Below the pieces are notes generated by a model that saw only the letters and a list, made by a program, of their open reading frames with translations, was not told the DNA's origin and searched no databases. 64,000 bases of DNA from VRUE01 sp963717375 (lineage in GTDB: Bacteria > Actinomycetota > Thermoleophilia > Solirubrobacterales > 70-9): positions 248,001 through 312,000 of the forward strand of contig OY970329.1 in NCBI GenBank assembly GCA_963717375.1. The letters are read 5' to 3'. Below, in pieces: positions 24,143 to 31,613 of this stretch. The position numbers and the translations under genes were made by a program. Positions within the stretch are counted from its first letter, which is position 1; every line of letters begins with the position of its first letter.

Positions 24143-24772
24143 ATGAGGAGCTATCGAAAGGCGACGTTCGCACTACTGATCGGTGTGCTCGCGGTGACAC
24201 TGGCCGGCTCGGCTATTGCCCCTGCCGCCGGCGCCAGTCCCGTCTGGAAGTTCGAAGGTAGTGAACTCAAAGCAACCGAAACTATCGCCGGGAACGCATC
24301 CGAAGGGAGGCTGTTCTTCCCGGGGCTGACGATCAAATGCCAAGAAACCCTCTACGAAGCATCGATCTCCAATAACGTCGGAACCGGCCAGGCGAAAATC
24401 AACAAAATGACTTTCAACAACTGCTCCACCGACAGCAAAGCCTGCACGGTCGAACTGAACGTGGCCGAAAAACTGCCGTGGCCGGCCCAGCTGACGACGG
24501 TGGGCACCAGTAATTACATCGTCATCGAAGGAATCAAAGTCCTGATCCTGCTCGGCGGCAAAGAATGCGCCTTGGGGGGAACGAAAATCGCCGTGACAGG
24601 GTCCGCGGGCGGCCTCTACACCAACCTCAGCGAAACGATCACCTTCAGCTCGTCAACTTTCCCGGCGACCGGTACGGAACTGAAAGCGCTCGGCTCAACG
24701 GTCGAATGGAAAGGCGTCTTCTCGACGGAAGCCACCGGACCTCATCACGGGGAGAAACTGACGATCTCGTAG
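24143..24772 (+). CDS. Exported protein of unknown function, copy 1
   Basis: 209 aa with a Sec signal peptide (about 1-31, AGA-S). The mature part is Thr/Ser/Gly-rich and beta-rich in appearance, with paired cysteines (IKCQ, NNCSTDSKAC, KECALGG). It shares WKF, an internal Leu-Pro-Trp-Pro/Ala stretch, TTVG-NYIVIEG-KV, and a common C-terminal plan with the next gene, so the two are tandem paralogues. The codon mix is richer in AAA, GAA and ACG than neighbours. Function unknown. Confidence 0.8.
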   Translation: MRSYRKATFALLIGVLAVTLAGSAIAPAAGASPVWKFEGSELKATETIAGNASEGRLFFPGLTIKCQETLYEASISNNVGTGQAKINKMTFNNCSTDSKACTVELNVAEKLPWPAQLTTVGTSNYIVIEGIKVLILLGGKECALGGTKIAVTGSAGGLYTNLSETITFSSSTFPATGTELKALGSTVEWKGVFSTEATGPHHGEKLTIS

Positions 24773-24791
24773 GCGGTGGCTTTTGATTTGA

Positions 24792-24797
24792 TAAAAT
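24792..24797 (+). promoter_or_regulatory. -10 box TAAAAT for leaderless exported paralogue
   Basis: TAAAAT lies 6 bp before the ATG at 24804, in an unusually AT-rich patch (24780-24803). Confidence 0.65.
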
Positions 24798-24803
24798 TTA
24801 GCA

Positions 24804-25415
24804 ATGAACCTGAGGCTCCTTGGTGCTGTCCTGCTTGCGACCGCTGCACTCACGGGCGCCTTTGCCGCCAATGCCTCCGCCCTCGCCTGGAAGTTCAACG
24901 GCAACCTGCTGGTGGGCTCCGAAACAGTCCTCAATCGCGCCGGCGAAAGCAGCTTCACCATCCCCGGCCTGACCACGACTTGCAAACCCTTTGTCTACAT
25001 CGTTTCAGCCTCAAACTCGGGTGGGATCGGCTCCGCGAGCGTCACCGAAGCGCCGCTCAGCAACTGCTTTACGAGCAGCGAAGCGTGCAGCGTCGAAGTC
25101 ATCGGAGCCGAAACACTGCCTTGGGCCGGGAAACTGACGACGGTGGGCCTAAACAACTACCTCGTAATCCAAGGGGTCAAAGTGGGCATTCGCTACAGCG
25201 GCGAAGAATGCGTCCTCGGCGGGATCTTGGTCGTGATCAAAGGGACGGCTGGTGGGTTGATCAACAACGCAACTGAAAGCATCACTTTCAACTCGTCCAG
25301 CTTCACGGCAACGAAAACGGAACTGAAAGCTCTGAGCACGAAAATTGAATGGAACGGCGTCTTCACGATGCTCGCGACCGGGGCGCACATCGGCCAGTCG
25401 ATCTCGATTTCCTGA
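24804..25415 (+). CDS. Exported protein of unknown function, copy 2
   Basis: 203 aa, paralogue of the gene at 24143. Signal peptide about 1-26 (ASA-L), then WKFNGN, cysteines in TTCKP, NCFTSSEAC and EECVLGG, and the LPWAGKLTTVG stretch at the same relative place as in copy 1. The conserved Cys pattern suggests two disulfides. It has its own promoter despite the 31-bp gap. Function unknown. Confidence 0.8.
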   Translation: MNLRLLGAVLLATAALTGAFAANASALAWKFNGNLLVGSETVLNRAGESSFTIPGLTTTCKPFVYIVSASNSGGIGSASVTEAPLSNCFTSSEACSVEVIGAETLPWAGKLTTVGLNNYLVIQGVKVGIRYSGEECVLGGILVVIKGTAGGLINNATESITFNSSSFTATKTELKALSTKIEWNGVFTMLATGAHIGQSISIS

Positions 25416-25435
25416 GGCCCAATCCGTTTCGTGAG

Positions 25436-26509
25436 CTAGGACTCCGGCTCGCGAGCCGGGTTTGACCAGACTAGAAAGGCGGCCCCGGCAATCGCGATCC
25501 CGATCGCGGTGGCGAAGGCACGCTGGCCAGCGGCATGCAGGGCCGCCTCGCCGATCGAGTCGGCCAGCAGCACGGCGTAGGTCGTGATCGCCGCGGTGAA
25601 GAGCGCGTACTGCACCGTCAACAGTCCGTAAGCAAAGCCGGTGGCGATCGTCAACGCCACTCCGGTCGCGAGGCCGTCGCCGCGCAGCCACTCGGCCAGC
25701 GCGGTGGCGATCACTAGTCCGGCGAGGGTCCCGACAGCGCGCAGGACCAACCGGCGAAAAGTCTCGTCCTGCTCGGGACGCAGGACGAAGAGGATCGTCA
25801 GTGGGATCCAAAAGCCGTGCTCGCTCATGCCAAGCAGCCAGTAGGTCGCGACCCCGGTCCCGAGTGCAGCGCCAAATCGCAATGCGTGACGAAAGCTGAC
25901 TGAGCGCAGGGTTGCGTTTGAACGGAAGGCAGCGACCGCAGCCGGGGTGCTCCAGCCGTTCTCCCCTCCCTCCTCGGTGCGATCGCCCAAAGCCCAGACG
26001 CAAAGTGACCAGGCAGCCTGGAGCAGGCCGCCCACCGTGGCGAAGAGAAGCGCCGGGAGCGTGTCAGCCAGATCAAGTGGCAGCCCCTGGGTGATCAGCA
26101 ACGAGAGAGCAACCGAGAGGCCGGCAATCGAGAGCCGCAGTGAGACCGAGAAGCAGTAGCCGGCAGCGGCACCGATGACGGCCATCGTCAGAACCGCGAG
26201 GAAGGCGTTGGAGCCGGTGAGGACGCCGAGCGCGGCCGCGATCCCGATCGGAAGGGCCGTCCCAGCCTGCCAAGCGGCCCTAGTCCGGGCCGGCGCGTCC
26301 AGGCCCGGAAATCCGGCCAGCAGCGCACCGGTGCCAATCGCGCCTTTTGTCGGGCTGTCCAAACCGAGCTCGAGCAGTAGCGCGAGGCCGACCGGCACCG
26401 CGACCAGGGCGCCCCTCCGCAGTGCCGGCCCGGGCTCGCTCGGGCCGATCGCGAGGAGCGGCGAGGCCCGCAGTCGCTGGGCCGCGCCGCTGGCGTTGAA
26501 CAGTTCCAT
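25436..26509 (-). CDS. FUSC/aromatic-acid exporter-like membrane protein
   Basis: 357 aa with about ten to twelve hydrophobic helices in two similar halves, the second beginning near residue 205 (FRHALRFGAALGTG). The HGFWIPLTILFVLRPEQDETFRRLVLRAVGTLAG block is typical of the FUSC-like family of efflux proteins. Substrate unknown. It converges on the exported paralogue pair with a 20-bp gap. Confidence 0.8.
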   Translation of the reverse strand: MELFNASGAAQRLRASPLLAIGPSEPGPALRRGALVAVPVGLALLLELGLDSPTKGAIGTGALLAGFPGLDAPARTRAAWQAGTALPIGIAAALGVLTGSNAFLAVLTMAVIGAAAGYCFSVSLRLSIAGLSVALSLLITQGLPLDLADTLPALLFATVGGLLQAAWSLCVWALGDRTEEGGENGWSTPAAVAAFRSNATLRSVSFRHALRFGAALGTGVATYWLLGMSEHGFWIPLTILFVLRPEQDETFRRLVLRAVGTLAGLVIATALAEWLRGDGLATGVALTIATGFAYGLLTVQYALFTAAITTYAVLLADSIGEAALHAAGQRAFATAIGIAIAGAAFLVWSNPAREPES

Positions 26510-26538
26510 CGGGCCGCAGTCTCGCTACGGCATCGGCG

Positions 26539-26850
26539 TCAAGGCCAGGCGGTCAAGCTCACGCGCCGGTCCGCGAAGAGGTAGACCGAGAGCCGAGGCA
26601 GGTGCCATCCGTAGTAGCAGGGGCACCTGTTGTCCTCACAGGCCTTGCCGTCGTCGTCCCCGTCGAGGCGGTCTGGGTCATAGCGCGGCCCACCGTGCTT
26701 GATGAAGAAGACTTGGGCGGACCTCTGGGTGGCGAAGTCCGCGCAGTCCTTGTCGCTGGCGGAAGCAGCCGCGGGCAGGGCGGCGATGAAAAGGGCAACG
26801 AGCGCGATCGCGCCAACGGCTAACTGAGCCCTGCGAAGGAAAAGCACCAT
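26539..26850 (-). CDS. Small exported protein with excalibur calcium-binding motif
   Basis: 103 aa. N-terminal signal peptide or anchor (about 8-31) followed by an excalibur domain: DCADFATQ near 34-41 and the EF-hand-like loop DPDRLDGDDDGKACE. The domain is known from extracellular actinobacterial and Bacillus proteins and is thought to bind Ca2+. A GAGAGGAG ribosome site precedes the ATG. A TAGGAT box at 26887-26892 on the minus strand could be its promoter. Confidence 0.88.
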   Translation of the reverse strand: MVLFLRRAQLAVGAIALVALFIAALPAAASASDKDCADFATQRSAQVFFIKHGGPRYDPDRLDGDDDGKACEDNRCPCYYGWHLPRLSVYLFADRRVSLTAWP

Positions 26851-26935
26851 GAAAACTCCTCTCGTTCCGGGACAGAGACGCGAGGCATCCTAAAGAGAGG
26901 CGAACGGGCCAAGTCGACGGCCATGGCTCCCCAGG

Positions 26936-26941
26936 TACCCT
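26936..26941 (+). promoter_or_regulatory. -10 box TACCCT for leaderless ccdA-like gene
   Basis: TACCCT lies 8 bp before the GTG at 26950. Confidence 0.5.
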
Positions 26942-26949
26942 GATGGGCC

Positions 26950-27711
26950 GTGATCGTCGCCGCCCTGAGCACCGATCCAGCCGCCGGAGTGGGCATCTTC
27001 GCCGCCCTGGCGGCCGGCATCGTCTCCTTCCTCTCCCCCTGCGTGCTGCCATTGGTACCGGGCTACCTCTCAGCCGTCAGCGGCGTCTCGGCCGCGGATC
27101 TGGAGACCGCCGGCTGGCGGCGCATCCTCGGTCCCAGCCTGCTCTTCGTCGCCAGCTTCTCGGCGATCTTCATCGCCGAGGGTCTGACCGCGACCGCGCT
27201 GGGCTCGGCCTTCAGCGAGCACCAGGAGCTGCTGACCAAGGTCGCTGCGGCGCTGATCATCGCGATGGGCGTCCTCTTCGTCGCCTCGCTCTTCGTCACC
27301 CGCCTTAACCGCGAGTGGCACGTCGACGCCCTGCTCGAACGCGCCGGGCGCGGCGGCCCGATCATCGCCGGTGCCGCCTTCGCGATCGCCTGGACGCCCT
27401 GCATCGGCCCGACCCTCGGTGCGATCCTCACCGCCGCCTCGCTTTCAGGCTCCGCCGCGCACGGCGCCTTCCTGCTCACCGTCTACTCGGCCGGCCTGGC
27501 GATCCCCTTCCTGCTCACCGCGATCGCCTTTTCGCGCATGACCACGGCCTTCACCGTCGTCAAGCGCCACTACCAGGCGATAGTCGCCACGGGTGGCCTG
27601 ATCCTGATCGCGATGGGCGTCTTGATCTGGACCAACCAGCTGACCGAGCTCAACACCGAAGCCCAGAGCTGGCTCAGCGGCCTCGGGCTCGATTTCTGGA
27701 ACTCGGTCTAG
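26950..27711 (+). CDS. ccdA: CcdA/DsbD-like thiol-disulfide transmembrane carrier
   Basis: 253 aa, six or more helices. The conserved membrane cysteines are Cys31 in FLSPCVLPLVPGYL and Cys151 in AWTPCIGPTLGA, which carry reducing equivalents from cytoplasmic thioredoxin to the outside, for cytochrome c maturation or cleaning of disulfides. No cytochrome maturation genes are adjacent here. GTG start at 26950. Confidence 0.93.
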   Translation: MIVAALSTDPAAGVGIFAALAAGIVSFLSPCVLPLVPGYLSAVSGVSAADLETAGWRRILGPSLLFVASFSAIFIAEGLTATALGSAFSEHQELLTKVAAALIIAMGVLFVASLFVTRLNREWHVDALLERAGRGGPIIAGAAFAIAWTPCIGPTLGAILTAASLSGSAAHGAFLLTVYSAGLAIPFLLTAIAFSRMTTAFTVVKRHYQAIVATGGLILIAMGVLIWTNQLTELNTEAQSWLSGLGLDFWNSV

Positions 27712-27989
27712 TTATTGACGACGGGCACGAGGGTCTCGACCTCCTGGCCGATCGCCTCGACCTCCTCGAGCCCCTCGCCGTCGATGTCGCGGGAGCAAAC
27801 GATCCGGAAGCGACCAGTCCCGATCTCAGCGTCGGGCACGACCGGCAAGCCGCGGATGTGATCCCAGCCCAGCCGTTCGACCTCGAACGGGTTCATCCGC
27901 ACCTCGGCGGCCGGAAAGGGACAGCTCGAGTTGTGCTGGTCGATCGCCTTCGAGATCGCCTCGAGGTTCTTCGCCTCTGGGGAAGCCAT
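27708..27989 (-). CDS. Small conserved-looking protein of unknown function
   Basis: 93 aa, not recognised. Soluble, acidic, with two Cys (SSCPFPAAEVRMNPFEVERLG near 20 and IVCSRD near 65). The MNPFEVERLGWD stretch looks structured. It has a clear leaderless promoter, supporting that it is real. Its stop overlaps the convergent ccdA-like gene by 4 bp. Confidence 0.7.
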   Translation of the reverse strand: MASPEAKNLEAISKAIDQHNSSCPFPAAEVRMNPFEVERLGWDHIRGLPVVPDAEIGTGRFRIVCSRDIDGEGLEEVEAIGQEVETLVPVVNN

Positions 27990-27995
27990 GGCCAG

Positions 27996-28001
27996 AGTCT
28001 A
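27996..28001 (-). promoter_or_regulatory. -10 box TAGACT for leaderless small gene
   Basis: On the minus strand TAGACT lies 6 bp before the ATG at 27989. Confidence 0.55.
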
Positions 28002-28033
28002 AAAGGGTGCGAGCGGCCGAGTCCGGCCTGACG

Positions 28034-28450
28034 TCACAGCGTGCCGCCGGGATCGTAGGCCTGGCCCGGAGTGGCTCCGACGACGAGAAGGCGAATGCCC
28101 TCGGGGCCGGGCACGACCTTGCGCTTGACGCTCGGGTCGAGGCGGGCGATGTGGTCGGGGTCGAGCGGGTACTCCTCGCCATCGGCCTCGAGGGTTCCCG
28201 AGCCGCGCAGGGCGACGTAGACCTCCTCTTGACCCAATTGCTGGGGGCGCTTGGCGAACATCTGACCGCCGATGCCGTCCTCGGCGTGATCGTGCTCGGG
28301 GTAGTCGTTGGCGCCCGGGGCAAGCTCGATGATCGAGATGCCGAAGGCACTGACGCCGAGCCCAGCCGCGGCCCTGTGGAACTTGATGCCCTCAAAGAAG
28401 CCGTCGATGGCGTCTATTTCGCCGATCTCCACATGCGTTACGCCTCCCAT
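28034..28450 (-). CDS. Cupin-domain protein
   Basis: 138 aa single-domain cupin. Motif 1 metal ligands appear in ANDYPEHDHAEDGI and EEVYVALRGSGTLEADGEEYPL, and motif 2 is in the DPDHIARLDPSVKRKVV region. Possible metal-dependent isomerase, dioxygenase or binding protein; no specific function is visible. The exact start among several nearby in-frame codons is uncertain. Confidence 0.82.
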   Translation of the reverse strand: MGGVTHVEIGEIDAIDGFFEGIKFHRAAAGLGVSAFGISIIELAPGANDYPEHDHAEDGIGGQMFAKRPQQLGQEEVYVALRGSGTLEADGEEYPLDPDHIARLDPSVKRKVVPGPEGIRLLVVGATPGQAYDPGGTL

Positions 28451-28505
28451 GTCGGCGATTGCTACCCGCTGTTCGGACTCGTCAACCTGGCCGCGTATCT
28501 CAGGC

Positions 28506-29441
28506 TCAGTGGTGCCGATGCTTAGGTTTGTGGTGCTTCTTCCTCACGCAGACGGATTTGCCGTGCTTCTTCGTCCTCTTGAAGCCCTTCTTGCATTTGT
28601 GGGACTTGACCACCGGCTTGCCGCTGTTGCTGGCAACCACGGTCCATTGCCAGCCCGCGGGAGAGGAGTCGACATTGCCCGCGGCATCGATGGCGCTGAC
28701 TTCGAAGCTGTGGGGACCCGCGGCGAGAGCGCTGTAGAGCTTGGGCGAGACGCAGGGCACGAAGCTGGTGTGGTCGAGTGAGCACTGGAACCCCGTCGCG
28801 TCGGCTTGCGGTGAGCTGAATGCGAAGGAGGCCGAAGTCGCGGTGGTGACAGCTTCGGGGCCGCTGGAGAGCGCGGTGTCCGGCGCCGCGGTGTTGCTGA
28901 GGTCGAGCGAATGCGAGCCTGCGCCTCCCGTGGAGAACAAGCTGACGGCGCCCCCACCCAACACCGTCTCGTTGGTGACGCGGATTTTGGCGGCGTAACC
29001 GGGTCCAGCCAGGAGCGGAAACGAACGATCGAGCACGATCGGGGTAAACGATTCCGCTGGCACGACAAACGATCCGACGTCTACGCCGTTGATCGACAAG
29101 GTCCAATCGACCTCGCCTTTCGGTTTAAGTGTGTTCGACGCCGGCTGGACCGTCAGTGTCGCGTGATCGATATACGACGGGCCGGCGAACGTCTGGCTCA
29201 CTTCGTCCCCGCGAGCCTTTGACCAGAAGGACCCAACCTGACCGGGGGTCGTACCGCCGGAAGAGATGACAGTCGAGGCGCTCGATGGAAATTCAAAGGT
29301 CGCCGCTTGAGCTCCGCCCACAAAGAGGCCGGCGAGGGAGAAGGCGGAGAGGAGCAGAACGGCGAGAAATGGAGGCCCGGCCAGCACACGCCGGTGAACT
29401 CGATTCGCGGAGATGCGCTGGGCAGCGTAATCGTCAAGCAC
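28506..29441 (-). CDS. Exported Ig-like repeat protein with basic tail
   Basis: 311 aa. Signal peptide in the first about 45 residues (cleavage near AQA-A). An N-terminal domain of about 140 residues of unknown type is followed by one Ig-like module: FQCSLDHTSFVPC, AAGPHSFEVSAIDAAGN and a final WTV. The same module recurs in the proteins at 45032 and 46833. The last 40 residues are Lys/His/Arg-rich with two Cys (HKCKKGFKR ... SVCVRKKHH), possibly wall-binding. The start could lie slightly downstream. Confidence 0.78.
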   Translation of the reverse strand: MLDDYAAQRISANRVHRRVLAGPPFLAVLLLSAFSLAGLFVGGAQAATFEFPSSASTVISSGGTTPGQVGSFWSKARGDEVSQTFAGPSYIDHATLTVQPASNTLKPKGEVDWTLSINGVDVGSFVVPAESFTPIVLDRSFPLLAGPGYAAKIRVTNETVLGGGAVSLFSTGGAGSHSLDLSNTAAPDTALSSGPEAVTTATSASFAFSSPQADATGFQCSLDHTSFVPCVSPKLYSALAAGPHSFEVSAIDAAGNVDSSPAGWQWTVVASNSGKPVVKSHKCKKGFKRTKKHGKSVCVRKKHHKPKHRHH

Positions 29442-29526
29442 TCGCCAAACCCCCTTGGACTGGACTATCAGGATCGTCGATGCTATCGCGGGACTCGCCC
29501 AAGGTCCCGTCGACCGGCTCGAAATC

Positions 29527-29532
29527 TAGGCT
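29527..29532 (+). promoter_or_regulatory. -10 box TAGGCT for leaderless dinB
   Basis: TAGGCT lies 6 bp before the ATG at 29539. No LexA-like box was noticed around it. Confidence 0.6.
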
Positions 29533-29538
29533 GGATCG

Positions 29539-30630
29539 ATGAGCGACCGGCTTCGTTGCATCGCCCATCTCGACATGGACGCGTTCTACGCGTCGGTCGA
29601 GCTGCGGCGGCGGCCGGAGCTGCGCGGGAAGCCGGTTGTGGTCTGCGGGTCGGGGCCGCGCGCGGTCGTGACCACGGCCAGTTACGAGGCGCGCAAGCTG
29701 GCCGGAATCCACTCGGCGATGCCTGCCGCCGTGGCACGGCGGCGGCTGCCCGACGCCGTCTACCTGCAGCCGGACTTCAACGCCTACCGCGAGGCCTCGG
29801 GGCAGGTGATGGCGGTGCTGCGCCGCAATGCGGAGACCGTTGAGGTCGTCGGCCTCGACGAGGCTTACGTGGACCTGACCGGGCTCTTCTCGCCGAAGGC
29901 GACGATGCGGCGGATCGCCGCTGAGATCAAGGAGGACACCGGTGGGCTGACCTGCTCAGTCGGGATCTCCGAGAGCCGCATGCTGGCCAAGATCACCAGT
30001 GAGCTGGGTAAGCCCGCCGGCCTCGTCGTTCTCTCACGCGAGGAAGCGTTGGAGCGGTTCGCCGCCGACTCCCCCGGCCTGATCCCGGGAATCGGGCCTA
30101 AGTCCGTCGCCAAGCTCGAGGCGATGGGGATCCGCACGCTCGCCGAGCTGCGCGCGCGGGATCCCGTGACCCTCGAGCAGTCGTTCGGTCCGCGCCAGGG
30201 GCGCTGGCTGCACAGCCGTGCCCGCTTCGAAGACGACACCCCGATCACCGTTGTGCGCGAGACAAAGTCTCAGTCGACCGAGATCACCTTCGACGTCGAC
30301 GTTCGCGACCGCGGCGAGCTGGAGGCTCACCTCAAGCAGCTCGCCGAGGAGCTCTGCCGCCGCTTGGGCAAGCGCGAGCTCGCGGGGCGCACGATCGGGA
30401 TCAAGATCCGCCTCGACGACTGGACCAACGTGACTCGATCGCACACGGTGGAGCAGCCCACCAACGAGTTTGACGTGGTCGGACCGGTCGCCCTGGACCT
30501 GCTGCGCGCCTATGACCCGCAGCGGCCCGTGCGGCTGCTCGGCGTGCGCCTGGCCGGGTTCGACGGCGGCGAGACCCCCGAGGCGGAAGACGCCCCGGAG
30601 GCTCAGATGCAGCTCGGCCTGACCGCCTGA
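29539..30630 (+). CDS. dinB: DNA polymerase IV (Y-family, DinB)
   Basis: 363 aa translesion polymerase. HLDMDAFYASVE gives the first catalytic Asp and GLDEAYVDLT the remaining acidic pair. The helix-hairpin-helix thumb GIGPKSVAKLEAMGI and the little-finger region follow. It bypasses DNA lesions with low fidelity. The C-terminus (DAPEAQMQLGLTA) resembles a beta-clamp-binding peptide of the form QxxLGL. Confidence 0.95.
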   Translation: MSDRLRCIAHLDMDAFYASVELRRRPELRGKPVVVCGSGPRAVVTTASYEARKLAGIHSAMPAAVARRRLPDAVYLQPDFNAYREASGQVMAVLRRNAETVEVVGLDEAYVDLTGLFSPKATMRRIAAEIKEDTGGLTCSVGISESRMLAKITSELGKPAGLVVLSREEALERFAADSPGLIPGIGPKSVAKLEAMGIRTLAELRARDPVTLEQSFGPRQGRWLHSRARFEDDTPITVVRETKSQSTEITFDVDVRDRGELEAHLKQLAEELCRRLGKRELAGRTIGIKIRLDDWTNVTRSHTVEQPTNEFDVVGPVALDLLRAYDPQRPVRLLGVRLAGFDGGETPEAEDAPEAQMQLGLTA

Positions 30631-30634
30631 GCGG

Positions 30635-31276
30635 CTACTTGCTGGAGAGCAGGACGCCGACGCCGGGGAAGCCGATTCGCTCCCGCGTCGCGGCGGTGAG
30701 GTCGAAGTCGCGACCCGCCACGTAGGGACCGCGGTCGACCACCGGCACGGTGATCGTCTCGCCGCGGTAGAGGAGCTTCACCTTGGCGCCGCAGGGCAGC
30801 GTCTTGCTCGCCACGCCGAGCGTGCCCGGCTCCAGGGTCCCGCCACAGGCGAGGCCGCCGCCGTAGAGGCCGGGGCCGTAATAGGAGGCCGCCGCTTCGC
30901 GGTAGGAGGTGAGACGACGAGCCGCACTTGCCGAGCCCCTCATTCGCCGCTCGTGAACACCGTAGGCACGCACGCTGTAGGCGCCGATCCGGTCGGGCCT
31001 CCAGCGCAGAGCGAAGGTCCCGTTGGGGCGAGTCGCCACCCCGGCGACCCCACCATCGGGCCCCCGAAACACCAGCTTGACCCGGTGTGCGCCTCGCGGC
31101 CGCACCCTCCCCCTGACGACGGCCTTGCCGGCGCCGAGCAGGCTGTGTCGGGAGACGTGCAGGGAAACGTGGGAAGCGACGCGGGAACTTCGCTGTTTGG
31201 AAGCGCTCGCCGCGGCGGGGACCGCACCAACGGTAAGCAGGGCAGCGACAGCCGCCGCGGGCATGAGGAATCGCAT
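30635..31276 (-). CDS. Exported RlpA-like (double-psi beta-barrel) cell-wall protein
   Basis: 213 aa. Signal peptide about 1-26 (AAA-S), a middle beta-rich domain, then an RlpA/3D-like double-psi beta-barrel: YYGPGLYGGGLACGG, the conserved GVASKTLPCGAKVKL block and the VVDRGPYV ... FDLT motif with catalytic-type Asp. Related proteins are lytic transglycosylases or resuscitation-type wall hydrolases. It is controlled by a c-di-AMP riboswitch in its leader, which fits a wall-remodelling role. Confidence 0.9.
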   Translation of the reverse strand: MRFLMPAAAVAALLTVGAVPAAASASKQRSSRVASHVSLHVSRHSLLGAGKAVVRGRVRPRGAHRVKLVFRGPDGGVAGVATRPNGTFALRWRPDRIGAYSVRAYGVHERRMRGSASAARRLTSYREAAASYYGPGLYGGGLACGGTLEPGTLGVASKTLPCGAKVKLLYRGETITVPVVDRGPYVAGRDFDLTAATRERIGFPGVGVLLSSK

Positions 31277-31297
31277 ATGTGATCACTCGCTTTCTTG

Positions 31298-31455
31298 CCT
31301 GCCTACGGGGTTAGCTGACGGGCTCGCGACTGCCGGCACGGTGCCGGGCAGCCGTTACGGACGGCTCGCCGTCCGATTCGCCCCCGTCGCGGCCGAGAGA
31401 TGGCCGTGACCTTGGGTCCCCCGCTCCCTGCGCGCTCGCGCGGGACTCGGCAGAT
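31298..31455 (-). ncRNA. Cyclic di-AMP riboswitch (ydaO/yuaA type)
   Basis: Read on the minus strand, the leader of the RlpA-like gene begins with a P1 half CTGCCGAGTCCC. It then carries GGAGCGGGGGACCCAA and GGGGGCGAATCGG, and ends CCCGTCAGCTAACCCCGTAGGCAG. These are the conserved blocks of the ydaO class in the right order, and CTGCC at the start pairs with GGCAG at the end. In actinobacteria this riboswitch is known to control cell-wall hydrolase genes. It ends 21 nt before the ATG at 31276. The rest of the gap up to 31613 holds nothing else recognised. Confidence 0.92.
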
Positions 31456-31613
31456 TGGGCTCGTTCTTATGAACGGGGCAAGGTAGGGACCGGATTGGCC
31501 CGACTTAGTGACGCCGATCACAGTGCAGGATCCGTCCCGAGCGCGCAAATGGCTTCAACACGGGCTTTGCGCGCTGTTCAAGGACTTCTTTACGCGTGTG
31601 CGAAGATTTCACC

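Noticed and set aside
31321..31352. Inverted repeat near 31330 as an intrinsic terminator for the wax-ester side
   Set aside because: It is an internal stem of the c-di-AMP riboswitch on the minus strand and has no T-run.
31596..31613. Upstream start for the wax-ester synthase gene
   Set aside because: The six extra residues do not match the family N-terminus; GTG at 31614 does.
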